A stretch of 64,000 nt of DNA from Planoprotostelium fungivorum (GCA_003024175.1 MDYQ01000128.1:62001-126000), one strand, 5' to 3'. Positions 10,611 to 21,354 are shown, counted from the first letter of the stretch. Notes: generated by a model from the letters alone, not told the origin. Program-made: numbers and translations.

Positions 10611-12098
10611 TCAGACAAACAGGAAGCTCAAGAGAAGAGTCGTCACGCACAGCTGCAGCATCTTCGAGCCCATTCCTGTGGTAGTCGTTGTTACGGGATT
10701 GAGGCGATTCCACACTTGATCTGAAACCCTCGTGTTGCTGTCCACCACCCACATCATTCCTTTCCACGTTCAGCATCATCATCGATCGTCACCGTGATGA
10801 TCATCATCTTCACCTCCCGGGAATCCCATGCTGATGAGATAGTCCAACTTCAAATCGATCGATCTCTTGTTCTCGTAGCTTAGAAATTGATCGCCGTAAA
10901 TGAGATAAGGAGTCTTAGACATGTCGTCCCACTTCTCTTGACCGACGTGGTTCGATAGAACGTCGGCTAACTCTGTGGCGGATATCTGACCCGAATAATT
11001 AGTGCACCGCCCGGCGTCACCTCCCTGTATCAAACGGATTAAATTCGAACGGGAATGATTGTGAACTCACTGTACCGTTAGAGGGAGCGTAGAGATAATT
11101 TTGAGATGGACTGACTGTCCAAGTGGCCGCATAATTGGGAAATCCGAAGACTAACTTGCTGATGGAGACGTTACGATTCAGGTAATCATTGACGCATGTG
11201 TGGATGTCTAGATCGATACTGACGTTGCCGTAGAGTGGAGCGAGAGGACCGGTCGTGGGCATCCATGTTCCATAGAAATCGTATAGCATGAGGTTGAAGT
11301 AATCGACTGTTGGGACATCAGATGGTGATGGAAAATGAGGTGATGGTGATGGAAAATGAGGTGATGGTGATGACGCGAGAGCTCACGATAATTCTGGATG
11401 ATGGTGGGTTGATAATAATCGAGCTCCCAGTTTCCAGCAACAGCCGCCGATGTGATGATGAGGCGACTTCTGTTGGTGCTGATGGATTCTGCGTGGTAAG
11501 CATCCCACAATCCCTTGAAGAGAGGGACCACGGCAGGTACGTCTACCTCTGAAGGATATTCCCAGTCTATGTCGATGCCGTCTGCATTCGTTCGTCAGTC
11601 TTGAGATGGATGTCGAACCAACGAGATCATACCCAGATTATACTGACGTAACCACTGAAGATGTTGTCAATCGGATTGTCTATGGAGACGTGACTCACCC
11701 TGATACTGTCATTGATGAACGTCTCTCGAACGCTTGCTGTCTTTGTCAAGTTGGTCCACTGAGAGGGATCCAATCCAGCCCCTCCGAAAGAAGCCATCGT
11801 CTTTAATGCGGGGTTCTTCTTCTTCAGATTGGTGAATCTCGTGATGAGATCGCCTTCGATGGGATCGATGATGCCACTGGTGCTGTTGAATGTGGCGAAA
11901 GACCATATCAAATGAGTGTACCTGGGGGCGTCACGAGAGTGACTACCATCTCAGAACATACTTATCCACAGGAATATCTTCGGGCGTGATGGCACAGCCA
12001 GCTGGTGCCGTTGCTCTGTCGTATGAATAATATCCAATGAACACCTTGTTGGAAGATGAGACCGCCAAGGTGCAGAGCAAGAAGAATAGGAGGGACAT
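10611..12098 (-). CDS. Secreted GH18 chitinase, probably GPI-anchored
   Basis: Seven exons: 12098-11962, 11921-11699, 11654-11633, 11581-11387, 11306-11071, 11024-10814, 10759-10611; 390 aa. Signal peptide MSLLFFLLCTLAVSS. GH18 barrel markers in order are YTHLIWSFA, TMASFGGAG, the catalytic DGIDIDWEY with the acid Glu, YFNLMLYDFYG and VFGFPNYA. The C-terminus has a Thr-rich spacer and a hydrophobic tail (TTLLLSFLFV) ending the protein, as in GPI-anchored proteins. It should cut chitin at the cell surface or in the phagosome, alongside the GH76 mannanase 5 kb away. Exon 3 is a 22-nt micro-exon. Intron 4 contains a tandem repeat of about 21 nt (two and a half units). Confidence 0.9.
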
Positions 12099-12301
12099 GT
12101 CTCTCGCCAGGGGGGTAATGCACATGCGTTGTGATGGTATTACTGTCGGGCCTGTCAATAAATCACATTTTACATCCACAACATTAAATCGTAATTTAAT
12201 CTTCAACATGCCATCGCCATCGCCATCGTGACACAAACTCGTGTGAGAAGCTTGTCTAAAGACACACATCTTGTCGTTCGTTTATTGGTACACGTCGATC
12301 T

Positions 12302-13457
12302 CTATAGAGAATTGAAGGTATAATTCAACATGATGGCCGAGATCAAGAAGGGCAGTCTCGACTCGAAGGGTGCGATCTGCAAGATGGCCGGTGATGTCGG
12401 TGTCGCTCCCGCCGTAAGCCTTCCCAGTAACTTCTTTCCGCTGTCGGCGGACTTGAGCTTGTTGTTGCTCAGCTTTCCATACTTGACACCATCGAGGACG
12501 ACATCCATCCTCTTTCCGATCGTCTCAGGTACCAATATCATTCTCAGCCTCTTCTTATCGACGTCGGTGGGGTCATCTCCGGGTGCGGCGTCGAAGAATT
12601 CGAACATGGATAAGACAATGTTCCTCTTGATGACGATGAGTGGTTTTGGAGTTGGACCTTGCTTCTTCAGGACCCAGAGGTTACCGAAAGCACCCATTCT
12701 GCCTTCTAACTGGAATTCGGTGCCGGATGCTTCGATGATACGGACGCAGGAAGAGGAGAATGAGAGATCGAACATGAAAAAGTCGATGGAGGGGGGCTCG
12801 AAGTGGAGACGGAGGTGGACCTCGCTCTCTTGGGGGCCATCGCCGACAGTGTTGTCGAGTTTGGATGATTCTTTGGCGGGTCTGATATCGACCCACAGGT
12901 CGTTGGTCTCATTGATATGAAGTGTGTTGAGAGCTACAAATCCTACACCCAAAATCTATATTATCTTCAGATCAAACGAGCTGAATGAGATGTGTTATCA
13001 TCACCTTGTGTCCTCCAACAGAATGTCTATGAGCGACTCGAACTTCGAGTTTCTTGTCTAAATTGGTGGTGGATACAGAAAGTGTCCCGTGAGAGCCCCA
13101 GGAAGGATTGCAAGTCTTCTTCACGACCATCGTCTTCAGTTTCTGGTCCAAAAGCTTGACCTTGCAATAAGGATTTGAAGATTTCGCTCTCTTTCGTTTC
13201 GGCATGATGTTCCTCCCCTCAATGATTTGGACGTTTAAGTCTTGTTTGAATCGGATGGTGAGATCATACTGTTTCGAGACGGCATAAGCGCGATCGTTGA
13301 ATGCCTTTCCGGGGTCGTTGCTGCTGCTCTCTGGGTTTTGGTCGAAAGTCGATTTGAAGAGGGTTGCGAATGATTCATCGGTCTTTGGCTTCATCTGAAG
13401 ACGTCCTTCATTGCTGTCGGGCATGATGATCTCGCGGGAGAGGATGGGGCTGTCCAT
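12302..13457 (-). CDS. C2-domain protein
   Basis: Two exons, 13457-13005 and 12955-12302, encoding 368 aa. Residues about 75-190 form a C2 domain: LNVQIIEGRNI, SSNPYCKVKLL, KKTCNPSWG and FVALNTLHI. The usual run of calcium-binding aspartates is weak (few Asp in the loops), so calcium binding is doubtful. The C-terminal half (VHLRLHFEPPSIDFFMFDL onward) is unfamiliar and may be a second beta-rich or PH-like module. No signal peptide or membrane segment, so it is probably cytosolic and membrane-associating. It lies 200 bp upstream of the chitinase gene on the same strand. Confidence 0.75.
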
Positions 13458-13712
13458 TTTGGTAGCCGTTGTGAATGCAGTCCGGATCGGGTGGTCAGAT
13501 CGTATCGAAAATTCGGTGAGGTTTCATACGGGGAACTCAAATGAAATGAATTGATTCATCTATGTTGAATGATGAGCACCACAGATATGGCTGATAGTGA
13601 GTGACAATGAGGGACGACTGATCTCACCATCGTTGACCATCAATCGCATCAGTTGAATCTCATTAACTCGATCGCTCGATTCTATTTATTCCGTCTTCTA
13701 TACTGATTGTGA

Positions 13713-14660
13713 TCACAATTCACTTTTACCACCGATGCTCCACCGTCTCATCATGATCGAAGATAGTGATCTTCTCAGCCATCGGTGATTGATCACTTCC
13801 TTCATCGTCGGTCGTGCCATCGGCTTCAACTCCAGCATCCATCCTATCAGCCCCTTCGCGTCGTCACTGACGTCGATGTCTTCTGGCCAGTACAAGTCTG
13901 GCTGCACTCTCATGTGTGGCACTTCTGTCGGATCGAATGGCAGGCAGCCAGTGAGAAGGATGTGTAAGACGATGCCCAGTGACCACACGTCTGCACAGGC
14001 TGGCTCGAATGGCATGTTCCTCCACACTTCCGGTGAAGCATAGTCGGCTGAGCCGCTGAACTGATGACAGAGACCGAGGGTCTCAGCAGCGAGGCCAAAG
14101 TCGATGAGAGTGAGGTGGTCGTCTTTGCCTACCATGATGTTCTCTGGCTTGATGTCTAAGTGGGCGATACCTTGTCTATGGCTATGTTCGAGTCCTGAGT
14201 GGGTGAGGATGATGCGCCGCGATGACGGAGAGGTGAATGAACAAAGTTCACGGAAAAAGAGTATTCACCTTTAGCAAGGCCCTTGAACATCCTCTTCACT
14301 CGGCTCTCTGGGAAGTGTCCATATGAATTCTTCTCGAGAAAGTCAAAGAGGTTGCACCCCTCTACGAGGTCCATGATCAGACAGTGATCGGTGACGGTGT
14401 CGAAAGAGCCACGCATGCGGACCAAGTTGGGATGCTTCAGCTTCATACCGAAATCGTATTCCTTGCGGGCCACGCCTTCCATGCTGCGTGATGGTGTCTT
14501 CATCATCGTCTTCAAGATGACGTCTGTTTCTCCCGACGTTGCGCGATAGATTGTGGCGAAGCCACCTGAAACGGTCAGCTATCTGTGCCTAGTCCACGTA
14601 CACCATACCCTTTCCAACTCTCTCTCGTATCTGGAGACTGCTATTGTCTATCTGCTTCAT
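13713..14660 (-). CDS. CAMK-like Ser/Thr protein kinase, array copy K5
   Basis: Exons 14660-14609, 14565-14269 and 14194-13713, 276 aa, starting MKQIDNSSLQIRERVGKG. Exon 2 is again exactly 297 nt. Gly loop GKGGFATI, VILKTMMK lysine, AHLDIKPEN, DFGLAAETLGL and YASPEVW are intact. Intron 2 is 74 nt and breaks frame if retained, unlike most sister genes. The C-terminus ends RRWSIGGKSEL. Confidence 0.87.
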
Positions 14661-14996
14661 AATTGCTGTGGTGATTTATGTTGTAGGGTGTTCGTTCTGT
14701 GGTTGTGGGTGTTCGTTCTGCAGCTGTGGATTGGTCGCCATAGTATCACCATGGTGATTCACGCGGGTGTAACTCCGCTTCCACGTATAGATTAGCCCTT
14801 ATGCGCTTCCTTTAGCAAATAACTGAGAGTACTCACGCTAGATTCCCGAATTTTCGACGATAATTGAGACGATCGTGATGTTCATCCAAGCTACCATAGG
14901 GAATGATTGCTCGTGGAGCTACGACAGCGAATCATCAGTTGGTGACTGAACTGACAGGACGTGGGCTTGTACTTGGAGCATCTGACATCCCGAGCA
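14661..14996. other. Intergenic region upstream of K5
   Basis: Probable promoter of K5 near 14661-14720. Nothing else recognised up to the inverted-repeat element at 14997. Confidence 0.35.
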
Positions 14997-15132
14997 ATTG
15001 ATTTGGTTTTTCTGGTTGGTGTCCATGCATTTGGATCACTAATTTTTTCGTCGTGCATATTCCAGTAGTCGGGAGAGAAGTGATCCATTTTCAATGCACC
15101 ATTTGACCACCAACCGGAAAAACCGAATCAAT
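14997..15132 (+). mobile_element. MITE-like element, copy A
   Basis: A 136-bp element with terminal inverted repeats: the left end ATTGATTTGGTTTTTCTGG pairs with the reverse complement of the right end, ATTGATTCGGTTTTTCCGG, and the match continues through GTTGGTG. Imperfect pairing extends inward (TGGATCACT against AGTGATCCA), so the whole element can fold back on itself. It has no coding capacity. Two more copies lie at 24522 and 60353 in the opposite orientation. Superfamily not determined; a target-site duplication is not obvious. Confidence 0.8.
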
Positions 15133-15476
15133 TTACGGAGTTTGAAGATCAGAAGAATTGCGGAATGGTGTGATCTCCGCGTCAGCTCGGTGCGAGGCTG
15201 TCAAAATGAGGAAACAGAACTGAGAAATTGATAGGTAATTTATCGGATAACGATTCCAGCGGGTGCACTGGTGTAGCCGCCTCCGCTAAGTATCTATGAA
15301 TCGCCCGGAAGGGCCAGAAAATTGGATGCGCCATGATGTGTGTCATCTCATCTCATCTTCCCACGTGAAGACAGCAAGAAATCATCGTCTTCCTCTCATC
15401 CAACTCACTGTCTCAGTGCATTTCATGGACACATCCGCCATATTAGAAGGACTCTATCAATCGTTGTACATTTATC
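15133..15476. other. Intergenic region
   Basis: No gene recognised between the MITE-like element and the 3' end of K6. Confidence 0.4.
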
Positions 15477-16403
15477 TCAATTTCTGCTCGACAGTTCGTT
15501 CTTCCCTCCAATGCTCCACCTCCTCTTGATGATCGTTGACAGCGACCTCTTCAGCCACCGATGATTCAGTACTTCCTTCATCGTCGGTCGTGCCATTGGT
15601 TTCAGTTCCAGCATCCATCCCACCAGCTCCTTCGCGTCGTCGCTGACGTCGATGTCCTCTGGCCAGTACAAGTCTGGCTGCACTCTCATGTGTGGCACTT
15701 CTGTCGGATCGAAGGGCAGGCAGCCAGTGAGAAGGATGTGTAAGACGATGCCCAGTGACCACACGTCTGCACAGGCTGGCTCGAATGGCATGTTCCTCCA
15801 CACTTCCGGTGAAGCATAGTCGGCTGAGCCGCTGAACTGATGACAGAGACCGAGGGTCTCAGCAGCGAGGCCAAAGTCGATGAGAGTGAGGTGGTCGTCT
15901 TTGCCTACCATGATGTTCTCTGGCTTGATGTCTAAGTGGGCGATGCCTTGTCTGTGACTGTGTTCCAAGCCTGTTAGATATTTAGATTGTGAAGGATGGT
16001 GGTGAAAGTCACCTCTTGCGAGACCCTTGAACATCTTCTTCACTCGGCTCTCACCAAACGGTCCGAAAGAGTTCTTCTGCAGGAAGTCAAAGAGGTTGCA
16101 GCCTTCCACTACGTCCATGACGAGACAGTGGTCGGTGTCTGTGTCGAAAGAGCCACGCATGCGGACCAAGTTGGGATGCTTCAACTTCATGCCAAAGTCG
16201 AACTCTTTGCGAGCCACTCCCTCTGTGCTGCGTGATGGTGTCTTGAGCATCTTCTTCAAGATGACGTCTGTCTCCCCCATCGATGCGCGGAAGACTGTTC
16301 CGTAGCCACCTGTCACAGTCAGATCCTGTCTCATCACTCACGATGCCACACCTCTTCCGACTCTCTCTCTGATCTGCAGTTGGTTGTTGTCGATCTGCCG
16401 CAT
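15477..16403 (-). CDS. CAMK-like Ser/Thr protein kinase, array copy K6
   Basis: Exons 16403-16352, 16309-16013 and 15970-15477 give 280 aa, starting MRQIDNNQLQIRERVGRG. All kinase motifs are intact (GRGGYGTV, VILKKMLK, AHLDIKPEN, DFGLAAETLGL). The catalytic half is near-identical to K5. Intron 2 is 42 nt, a multiple of three and stop-free. A TATA-like TTTATAAAT lies at 16442-16450, about 40 bp upstream of the start. Confidence 0.88.
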
Positions 16404-16441
16404 GACTCCTGTTGTCTGTTGTGTCTCTGGTGTGAATATGA

Positions 16442-16450
16442 TTTATAAAT
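16442..16450 (-). promoter_or_regulatory. TATA-like element of kinase K6
   Basis: ATTTATAAA on the minus strand, 39-47 bp before the K6 ATG. Confidence 0.35.
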
Positions 16451-16708
16451 CACGCTCACCCTTGCGGTTACCATGGATGTAGTCGTGGAGATCCATAGGG
16501 TCGAAGGCTTTGTCTTTCTGTTAAACCGCACGTATCAGCAATCGCCATCCTCCCTCAATCATTCTGACAGAATTCTAATGTGGCAGTAACGTGGGAAGAA
16601 AAGGACGATTCTCTTAACTGACAAAGCTGACTTGATTCAGGGTACATCACCCTATAGGGGCGATCTATTCTTCAGTATGCAATCAACCTCTGAATCGTCC
16701 TGACAACC
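16451..16708. other. Intergenic region upstream of K6
   Basis: An open stretch reading KAFDPMDLHDYIHG on the minus strand could be an upstream coding or leader segment, but nothing ties it to K6. Otherwise nothing recognised. Confidence 0.3.
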
Positions 16709-17083
16709 TTAAGGTTTGAATTTCAAAAGTCGATGAGAATTCGTGAAACGGATAGATCTCAACGAGATTCGCGTTGCGCGATCGCGCTCCCTGTGGTCGA
16801 CAGGAACAGTCACGCAATGGCCGTTGAACTCCTCGATGGAACCAGGCGAGAGCGTCGCACCTGTCGTAACTTCTGATGACGATCCATCTTGTAGTATCAT
16901 ACGATGAAGGACATCTTCACATCGGGTAAGATGTATCCGACAGGTTGCACAAGATGCGCTGACTCGTTTTGATTTCTTTCTTCTCGCTCCATCTTCCTCG
17001 TGGTCATCGACTCGAGATCCAGCACGTGGAACACTCCGTCCCAAGTTATCACACTCAACATCATCTAAAGCCATACAATACAA
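16709..17083 (-). CDS. Possible zinc-cluster protein or fragment, 124 aa
   Basis: One open frame, MYCMALDDVECDN..., with a basic run RRKKSKR followed by CATCRIHLTRC. The pattern C-x2-C-x6-C is the first half of a fungal-type Zn2Cys6 DNA-binding cluster, and it parallels KRKYGVSCEQCRKAHLSC in the transcription factor at 57466. The second half (C-x2-C-x6-C) is not visible, so this is a truncated copy, an unspliced first exon, or chance. It starts only 15 bp beyond the K7 stop codon. Confidence 0.4.
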   Translation of the reverse strand: MYCMALDDVECDNLGRSVPRAGSRVDDHEEDGARRKKSKRVSASCATCRIHLTRCEDVLHRMILQDGSSSEVTTGATLSPGSIEEFNGHCVTVPVDHRERDRATRISLRSIRFTNSHRLLKFKP

Positions 17084-17097
17084 ATCCTTAGTTCAAA

Positions 17098-18026
17098 TTA
17101 CATTCTATTCGTCAACTCGTTCTTTCCTCCGATGCTCCACCGTCTCATCATGATCGAAGACAGCGACCTCTTCAGCCACCGATGATTGACCACTTCTTTC
17201 ATCGTCGGTCGTGCCATCGGCTTCAACTCTAGCATCCATTGTACCAGCTCCTTCGCGTCGTCGCTCACATCAATGTCTTCTGGCCAGTACAAGTCTGGCT
17301 GCACTCTCATGCTAGGCACTTCTGTCGGATCGAAGGGCAGGCAGCCAGTGAGAAGGATGTGCAAGACGATGCCCAGTGACCACACGTCTGAGCTAGCCGG
17401 CTCGAACGGCAAGTTGCGCCACACTTCTGGCGAAGCATAGTCGGCTGAGCCCTTGAACTGATGACAGAGGCCGAGAGTGTGAGCAGCGAGGCCAAAGTCG
17501 ATGAGAGTGAGGTGGTCGTCTTTGCCTACCATGATGTTCTCTGGCTTGATGTCTAAGTGGGCGATGCCTTGTTTGTGACTGTGTTCGAGTCCTGCAGAAA
17601 AGATGAGAATTGGGTTATGATGATGACGGTGTGGTCACCTCTGGCGAGACCCTTGAACATCTTCTTCACTCGACTCTCTGCGAAATGTCCATACGAATTG
17701 GCCCCGAGAAAGTCAAAGAGGTTGCAGCCTTCTACGAGATCCATGACGAGGCAGTGGTCGGTGATGGTGTCGAAAGAGCCACGCATGCGGACCAAGTTGG
17801 GATGCTTCAACTTCATACCGAAATCGTACTCTTTTCGAGCGATGGGCTCCATGCTGCGTGATGGTGTCTTGAGCATCTTCTTCAAGATGACGTCTGTCTC
17901 TCCCATCGATGCGCGGAAGACTGTCCCAAATCCACCTATCCCAGTCAGCCAGACATTCTGTACCTTCGTCTTACCCTTTCCAACTCTCTCTCTGATCTGC
18001 AGTTTGTTGTTGTCGATCTGTCTCAT
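17098..18026 (-). CDS. CAMK-like Ser/Thr protein kinase, array copy K7
   Basis: Exons 18026-17975, 17935-17639 and 17591-17098 give 280 aa, starting MRQIDNNKLQIRERVGKG. Gly loop GKGGFGTV, VILKKMLK, AHLDIKPEN, DFGLAAHTLGL and SPEVW are intact. Intron 2 (47 nt) breaks frame if retained. The activation segment (HQFKGSADYASPEVW) groups it with K4 and K8. Confidence 0.88.
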
Positions 18027-18520
18027 AGCTGACTGTGTTGTCTCTTGGGTGTGCCGTTATTGAATGATTGCCACCCTTGGATGAGAGGTTACCTGGAAGA
18101 TCTCCATGGTGATCCTAGGATCTACGCCCGACGGCAGCTCCTTCGTAAATCATGTAAGATATCCAAACCCATCCCTCCTTCACCGATTATAGAGTGTTTT
18201 TTAGATTCGATCTGGGTGAAGGATGACACAGTGATTCAAATCTGGGGTCAGACGCGCTCATCCGCACAAAAGGGGCGTCGCTCTCATCACTTTGCGATAC
18301 TTGAATGTCAAAGTTGGGATCGCTGTTTGGCCCGAGAGAGGAGCGTGGTATGATACTCACACGGGCTAGTGTTTCCTGAATTACTGAGTAGCGAAGATGC
18401 TCATCTCAAATGATGCTGAGACCATACGACTAAGAATCGGCGCATCATCCCTTTCGATGCGAATGCGAATTGCAGCACTTGGTAGAACCTCGAAGTCCAC
18501 TTCATATACTTATCCATTTA
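18027..18520. other. Intergenic region between K7 and K8
   Basis: Carries the K7 promoter; no gene or repeat recognised. An open frame on the plus strand (18045-18353) has no family likeness. Confidence 0.4.
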
Positions 18521-19452
18521 TTATACTCTGGTCGATAATTCGATCTTTCCTCCAATGCTCCACCTCCGCTTGATGATCGTTGATAGAGACCTCTTCAGCC
18601 ACCGATGACTCAGCACCTCCCTCATCGTCGGTCTCGCGAGCGGTTTCAGCTCTAACATCCACTGGACTAGTTCCTTTACGTCGTCACTGACATCTATATC
18701 TTCTGGCCAGTACAAGTCCGGCTGCACTCTCATGTGTGGCACCTTGACCGGGTCGAAGGGCAGACAGCCAGTGAGAAGGATGTGCAAGACGATGCCCAGT
18801 GACCATACGTCTGAACAGGCGGGCTCGAAGGGCATGTTCCTCCACACTTCTGGTGAGGCGTAGTCGGGCGACCCCTTGAACTGATGACAGAGGCCGAGTG
18901 TGTGAGCAGCGAGGCCAAAGTCGATGAGAGTGAGGTGGTCGTCTTTGCCTACCATGATGTTCTCTGGCTTGATGTCCAAGTGGGCGATACCTTGTATGTG
19001 ACTGTGTTCTAATCCTATAGGGGTTAAAATTTGACAACTTACAACGATGAAAGAGTCACCTCTTGCGAGACCCTTGAACATCTTCTTCACTCGGCTCTCG
19101 CCAAACGGTCCGAAAGAGTTCTTTTGCAGGAAGTCAAAGAGGTTGCAGCCTTCCACTACGTCCATGACGAGACAGTGGTCGGTGTCTGTGTCGAAAGAGC
19201 CACGCATGCGGACCAAGTTGGGATGCTTCAGCTTCATGCCAAAGTTATACTCCTTGCGAGCGATCTCTTCCATGCTTCTCGAAGGAGTCTTCATCATCGT
19301 CTTCAGGATGACATCGGTGTCTCCCATTGATGCACGGAAGACTGTTCCGTAGCCACCTGTCACAGTCAGCTTTGGTCATCATCTATGCTCGACGCACCGT
19401 TTCCGACTCGCTCTCTGATCTGCAGTTGGGTGTTGTCCATCGAGTGCCTCAT
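18521..19452 (-). CDS. CAMK-like Ser/Thr protein kinase, array copy K8
   Basis: Exons 19452-19398, 19356-19060 and 19014-18521 give 281 aa, starting MRHSMDNTQLQIRERVGNG. Gly loop GNGGYGTV, VILKTMMK, AHLDIKPEN, DFGLAAHTLGL and SPEVW are present. Intron 2 is 45 nt, a multiple of three and stop-free. A weak TATA-like ATATAAT lies near 19501, 50 bp upstream. Confidence 0.88.
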
Positions 19453-19815
19453 CGCGATGATGTGTGAAGCCGGTAATGCCGTTGAGTCTCTGGGTGTGAG
19501 ATTATATGTGTTCATTCTGGACGGATCTTCGTTGTTATAGATATCACCTTGACGAGAAACCAGTACAAAAATCTCCACGTTATTTACTCGTAAAGCTGTG
19601 ATCGTCATATGCTCTATCCATGTCCACTCGATTGTTCTCGAATATTGTAGATGCGATCTGCTGCCGCACTGCCACTGCGACCCACCAGAACATGATCATA
19701 TACATTGAAAGGCTCCTAAGCCGAGACCTTTATATCACCCTGGGGCAAATTAAGTTAATCTCCAGATTCCCTCGGATGTGTCGGCAGGGTGATGATGGAG
19801 CTATTGTAGATAGTT
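19453..19815. other. Intergenic region upstream of K8
   Basis: Holds the K8 promoter. No gene recognised. Confidence 0.35.
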
Positions 19816-20045
19816 CTCACGAAACGAGAACGTCGACATGAATTGCATGAGTGATTGGAGAAGTGATGATCTATTTGGTGGATGAAGTCATATCTTCACG
19901 AGAAAGCGGGAGAAATGTTAGAGTATACCGAGATTTCGATGAAATTCACTCACATCACACGATTTGCGGTGACAGTCACGTGCGTAGGTTATCGAACAAG
20001 TACACTCCGGCTGCTTAGATCTATACAGCTCCCTTGGGATAGTGA
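19816..20045 (+). repeat. Dispersed repeat, copy 1
   Basis: Resembles 58081-58265 in the same orientation. Shared blocks are GACATGAAT-GC, ACGAGAAAGCG, GCGG-GACA-TCACGTGCG and GCTTAGATCTA-ACA-AGCTCCC. Copy 1 has an insertion of about 60 bp between the second and third blocks. No coding capacity seen. It may be an old non-coding transposon or a duplicated regulatory region. Confidence 0.5.
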
Positions 20046-20266
20046 AGAATGGTAGGTGAGATGCGTGAGTTCAACCTCTTTCATCATGCATGTGGCAATC
20101 TTGTGGATAAAGGACACCGACAGGATGACCGAGATAATACGAGAGGTTGTACGGGGAGAAGCAGTGAGGGAAACAACGACGAAGCACGTGACATAGTGAC
20201 CAAGTCCACACGTGGTGATATGACATGCACATGTCTAGACTAAAACACTCGAATTTCGAACCCATT

Positions 20267-21354
20267 CTATTCATCTCCCATGATGGCAAAGATCGGATCA
20301 TGATCCAATGTGTCCTCCCATACATACATCTCTTTCTCAGACCCTCTGGCCGTGTCCTCTAATCTCTTCCAGTCTTCCGCGGTAAAGACATTCCGGTTCA
20401 GTTGACCATCCTCATCGAAGAAAGACACGGTTTGTGTGCATCCCAATCTCGTCCCGCAGTTGAATGAGAGAAAATGATCGATCATGGTGTCGAAGCGTCG
20501 GACACCTCCAGAGGTGCAGAGAGAGGCGCCGGTCGGAAGTTCGAGATCTCGGATGTCTTCATTCCAATCACCGCCGATGATGATGGGCTCACTGACTCGT
20601 CTGGCAAAACGATCGAGAAATCGAATCATCTGTTGAACACATCTACATCTCCATCAGATCGTGAAACGTGAGATTTTCGAAGAAGGAGGGACTTACAGTG
20701 CGGCATTACCATTTGATACACCATGAAAGGACACGGCAAAGATGGGACCGCTGGATATATGTCTGTATCGAATGGCATCGACTTGGGGGGTTAAGAGGGC
20801 GATCTCCATTCTTGACTTGAGGTCCACCATTTTGCGACCGTCTTGATACACGAGTAGATCATCGTCATCAGGAATATGTGTATATGGGAGCGCATGGAAT
20901 AGAGATGAATCGTACACGATCGCACAGAATGGTGGCTTGGAGATCCCCATTTTGTTCCTGATGCATTTGTACCTTCGTGAAGGTGTGGAGAAAGACTGAA
21001 TTGAATAAGAAATGAAGTCGAATTCGAAGTCACCAGATCAAGATGATCGCTCAAACCTATCCATTGCATCTCTTGCATTAGAATTATGTCCGGTTTCGCT
21101 TGGTCCAATATCATCTGAAGCATCGTCTTCCTCATGGCTGCGGTGCCTCCCTTCGGTGGAGTAGGTCCATGAACATTCATAGTCATGATTCGCGGTCTGG
21201 GTATACCATCATCTCCCAAACTGACCCTTCGTGACTCCTCTTCTGCTATCTCCTTCCGCTCTGCGAGATTGAATCTCGCAAAAACGTCTCCTGATATGAA
21301 TCCGTCGAGAGGATCATCACTGAGGAAAGAAGTGTGTCTCGTCCCTGCGATCAT
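20267..21354 (-). CDS. Endonuclease/exonuclease/phosphatase (EEP) superfamily protein
   Basis: Exons 21354-21034, 20995-20697 and 20642-20267 give 331 aa. EEP fold markers are in order: RIMTMNVHG near the start of the domain (metal-coordinating Asn), DIILMQEMQWIG (catalytic Glu), FAVSFHGVSNGNAAL, IIIGGDWNEDI (Asp/Asn pair) and DTLDHDPIFAIMGDE at the C-terminus (Asp-His pair). The family includes DNase I, APE1, sphingomyelinases and inositol phosphatases; the substrate cannot be told from sequence. No signal peptide. Intron 1 is 38 nt. The first 50 residues (MIAGTRHTSFLSDD...) precede the fold and are unique. Confidence 0.8.

Noticed and set aside
11318-11388. Tandem CATCACCATCACCTCATTTTC units resembling a short array
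   Set aside because: Only about two and a half units within a chitinase intron, with no spacers or associated genes; not CRISPR.
16027-16305. Conserved 90-codon open frames antisense to the kinase genes (also near 1915, 3330 and 19047)
   Set aside because: They recur only because the kinase sequences are alike; they lack start context, splice support and any family likeness.
19366-19608. Longer N-terminus for K8 starting MTITALRVNNVEIF
   Set aside because: The frame is open, but TATA spacing and alignment with sister genes favour the start at 19452.
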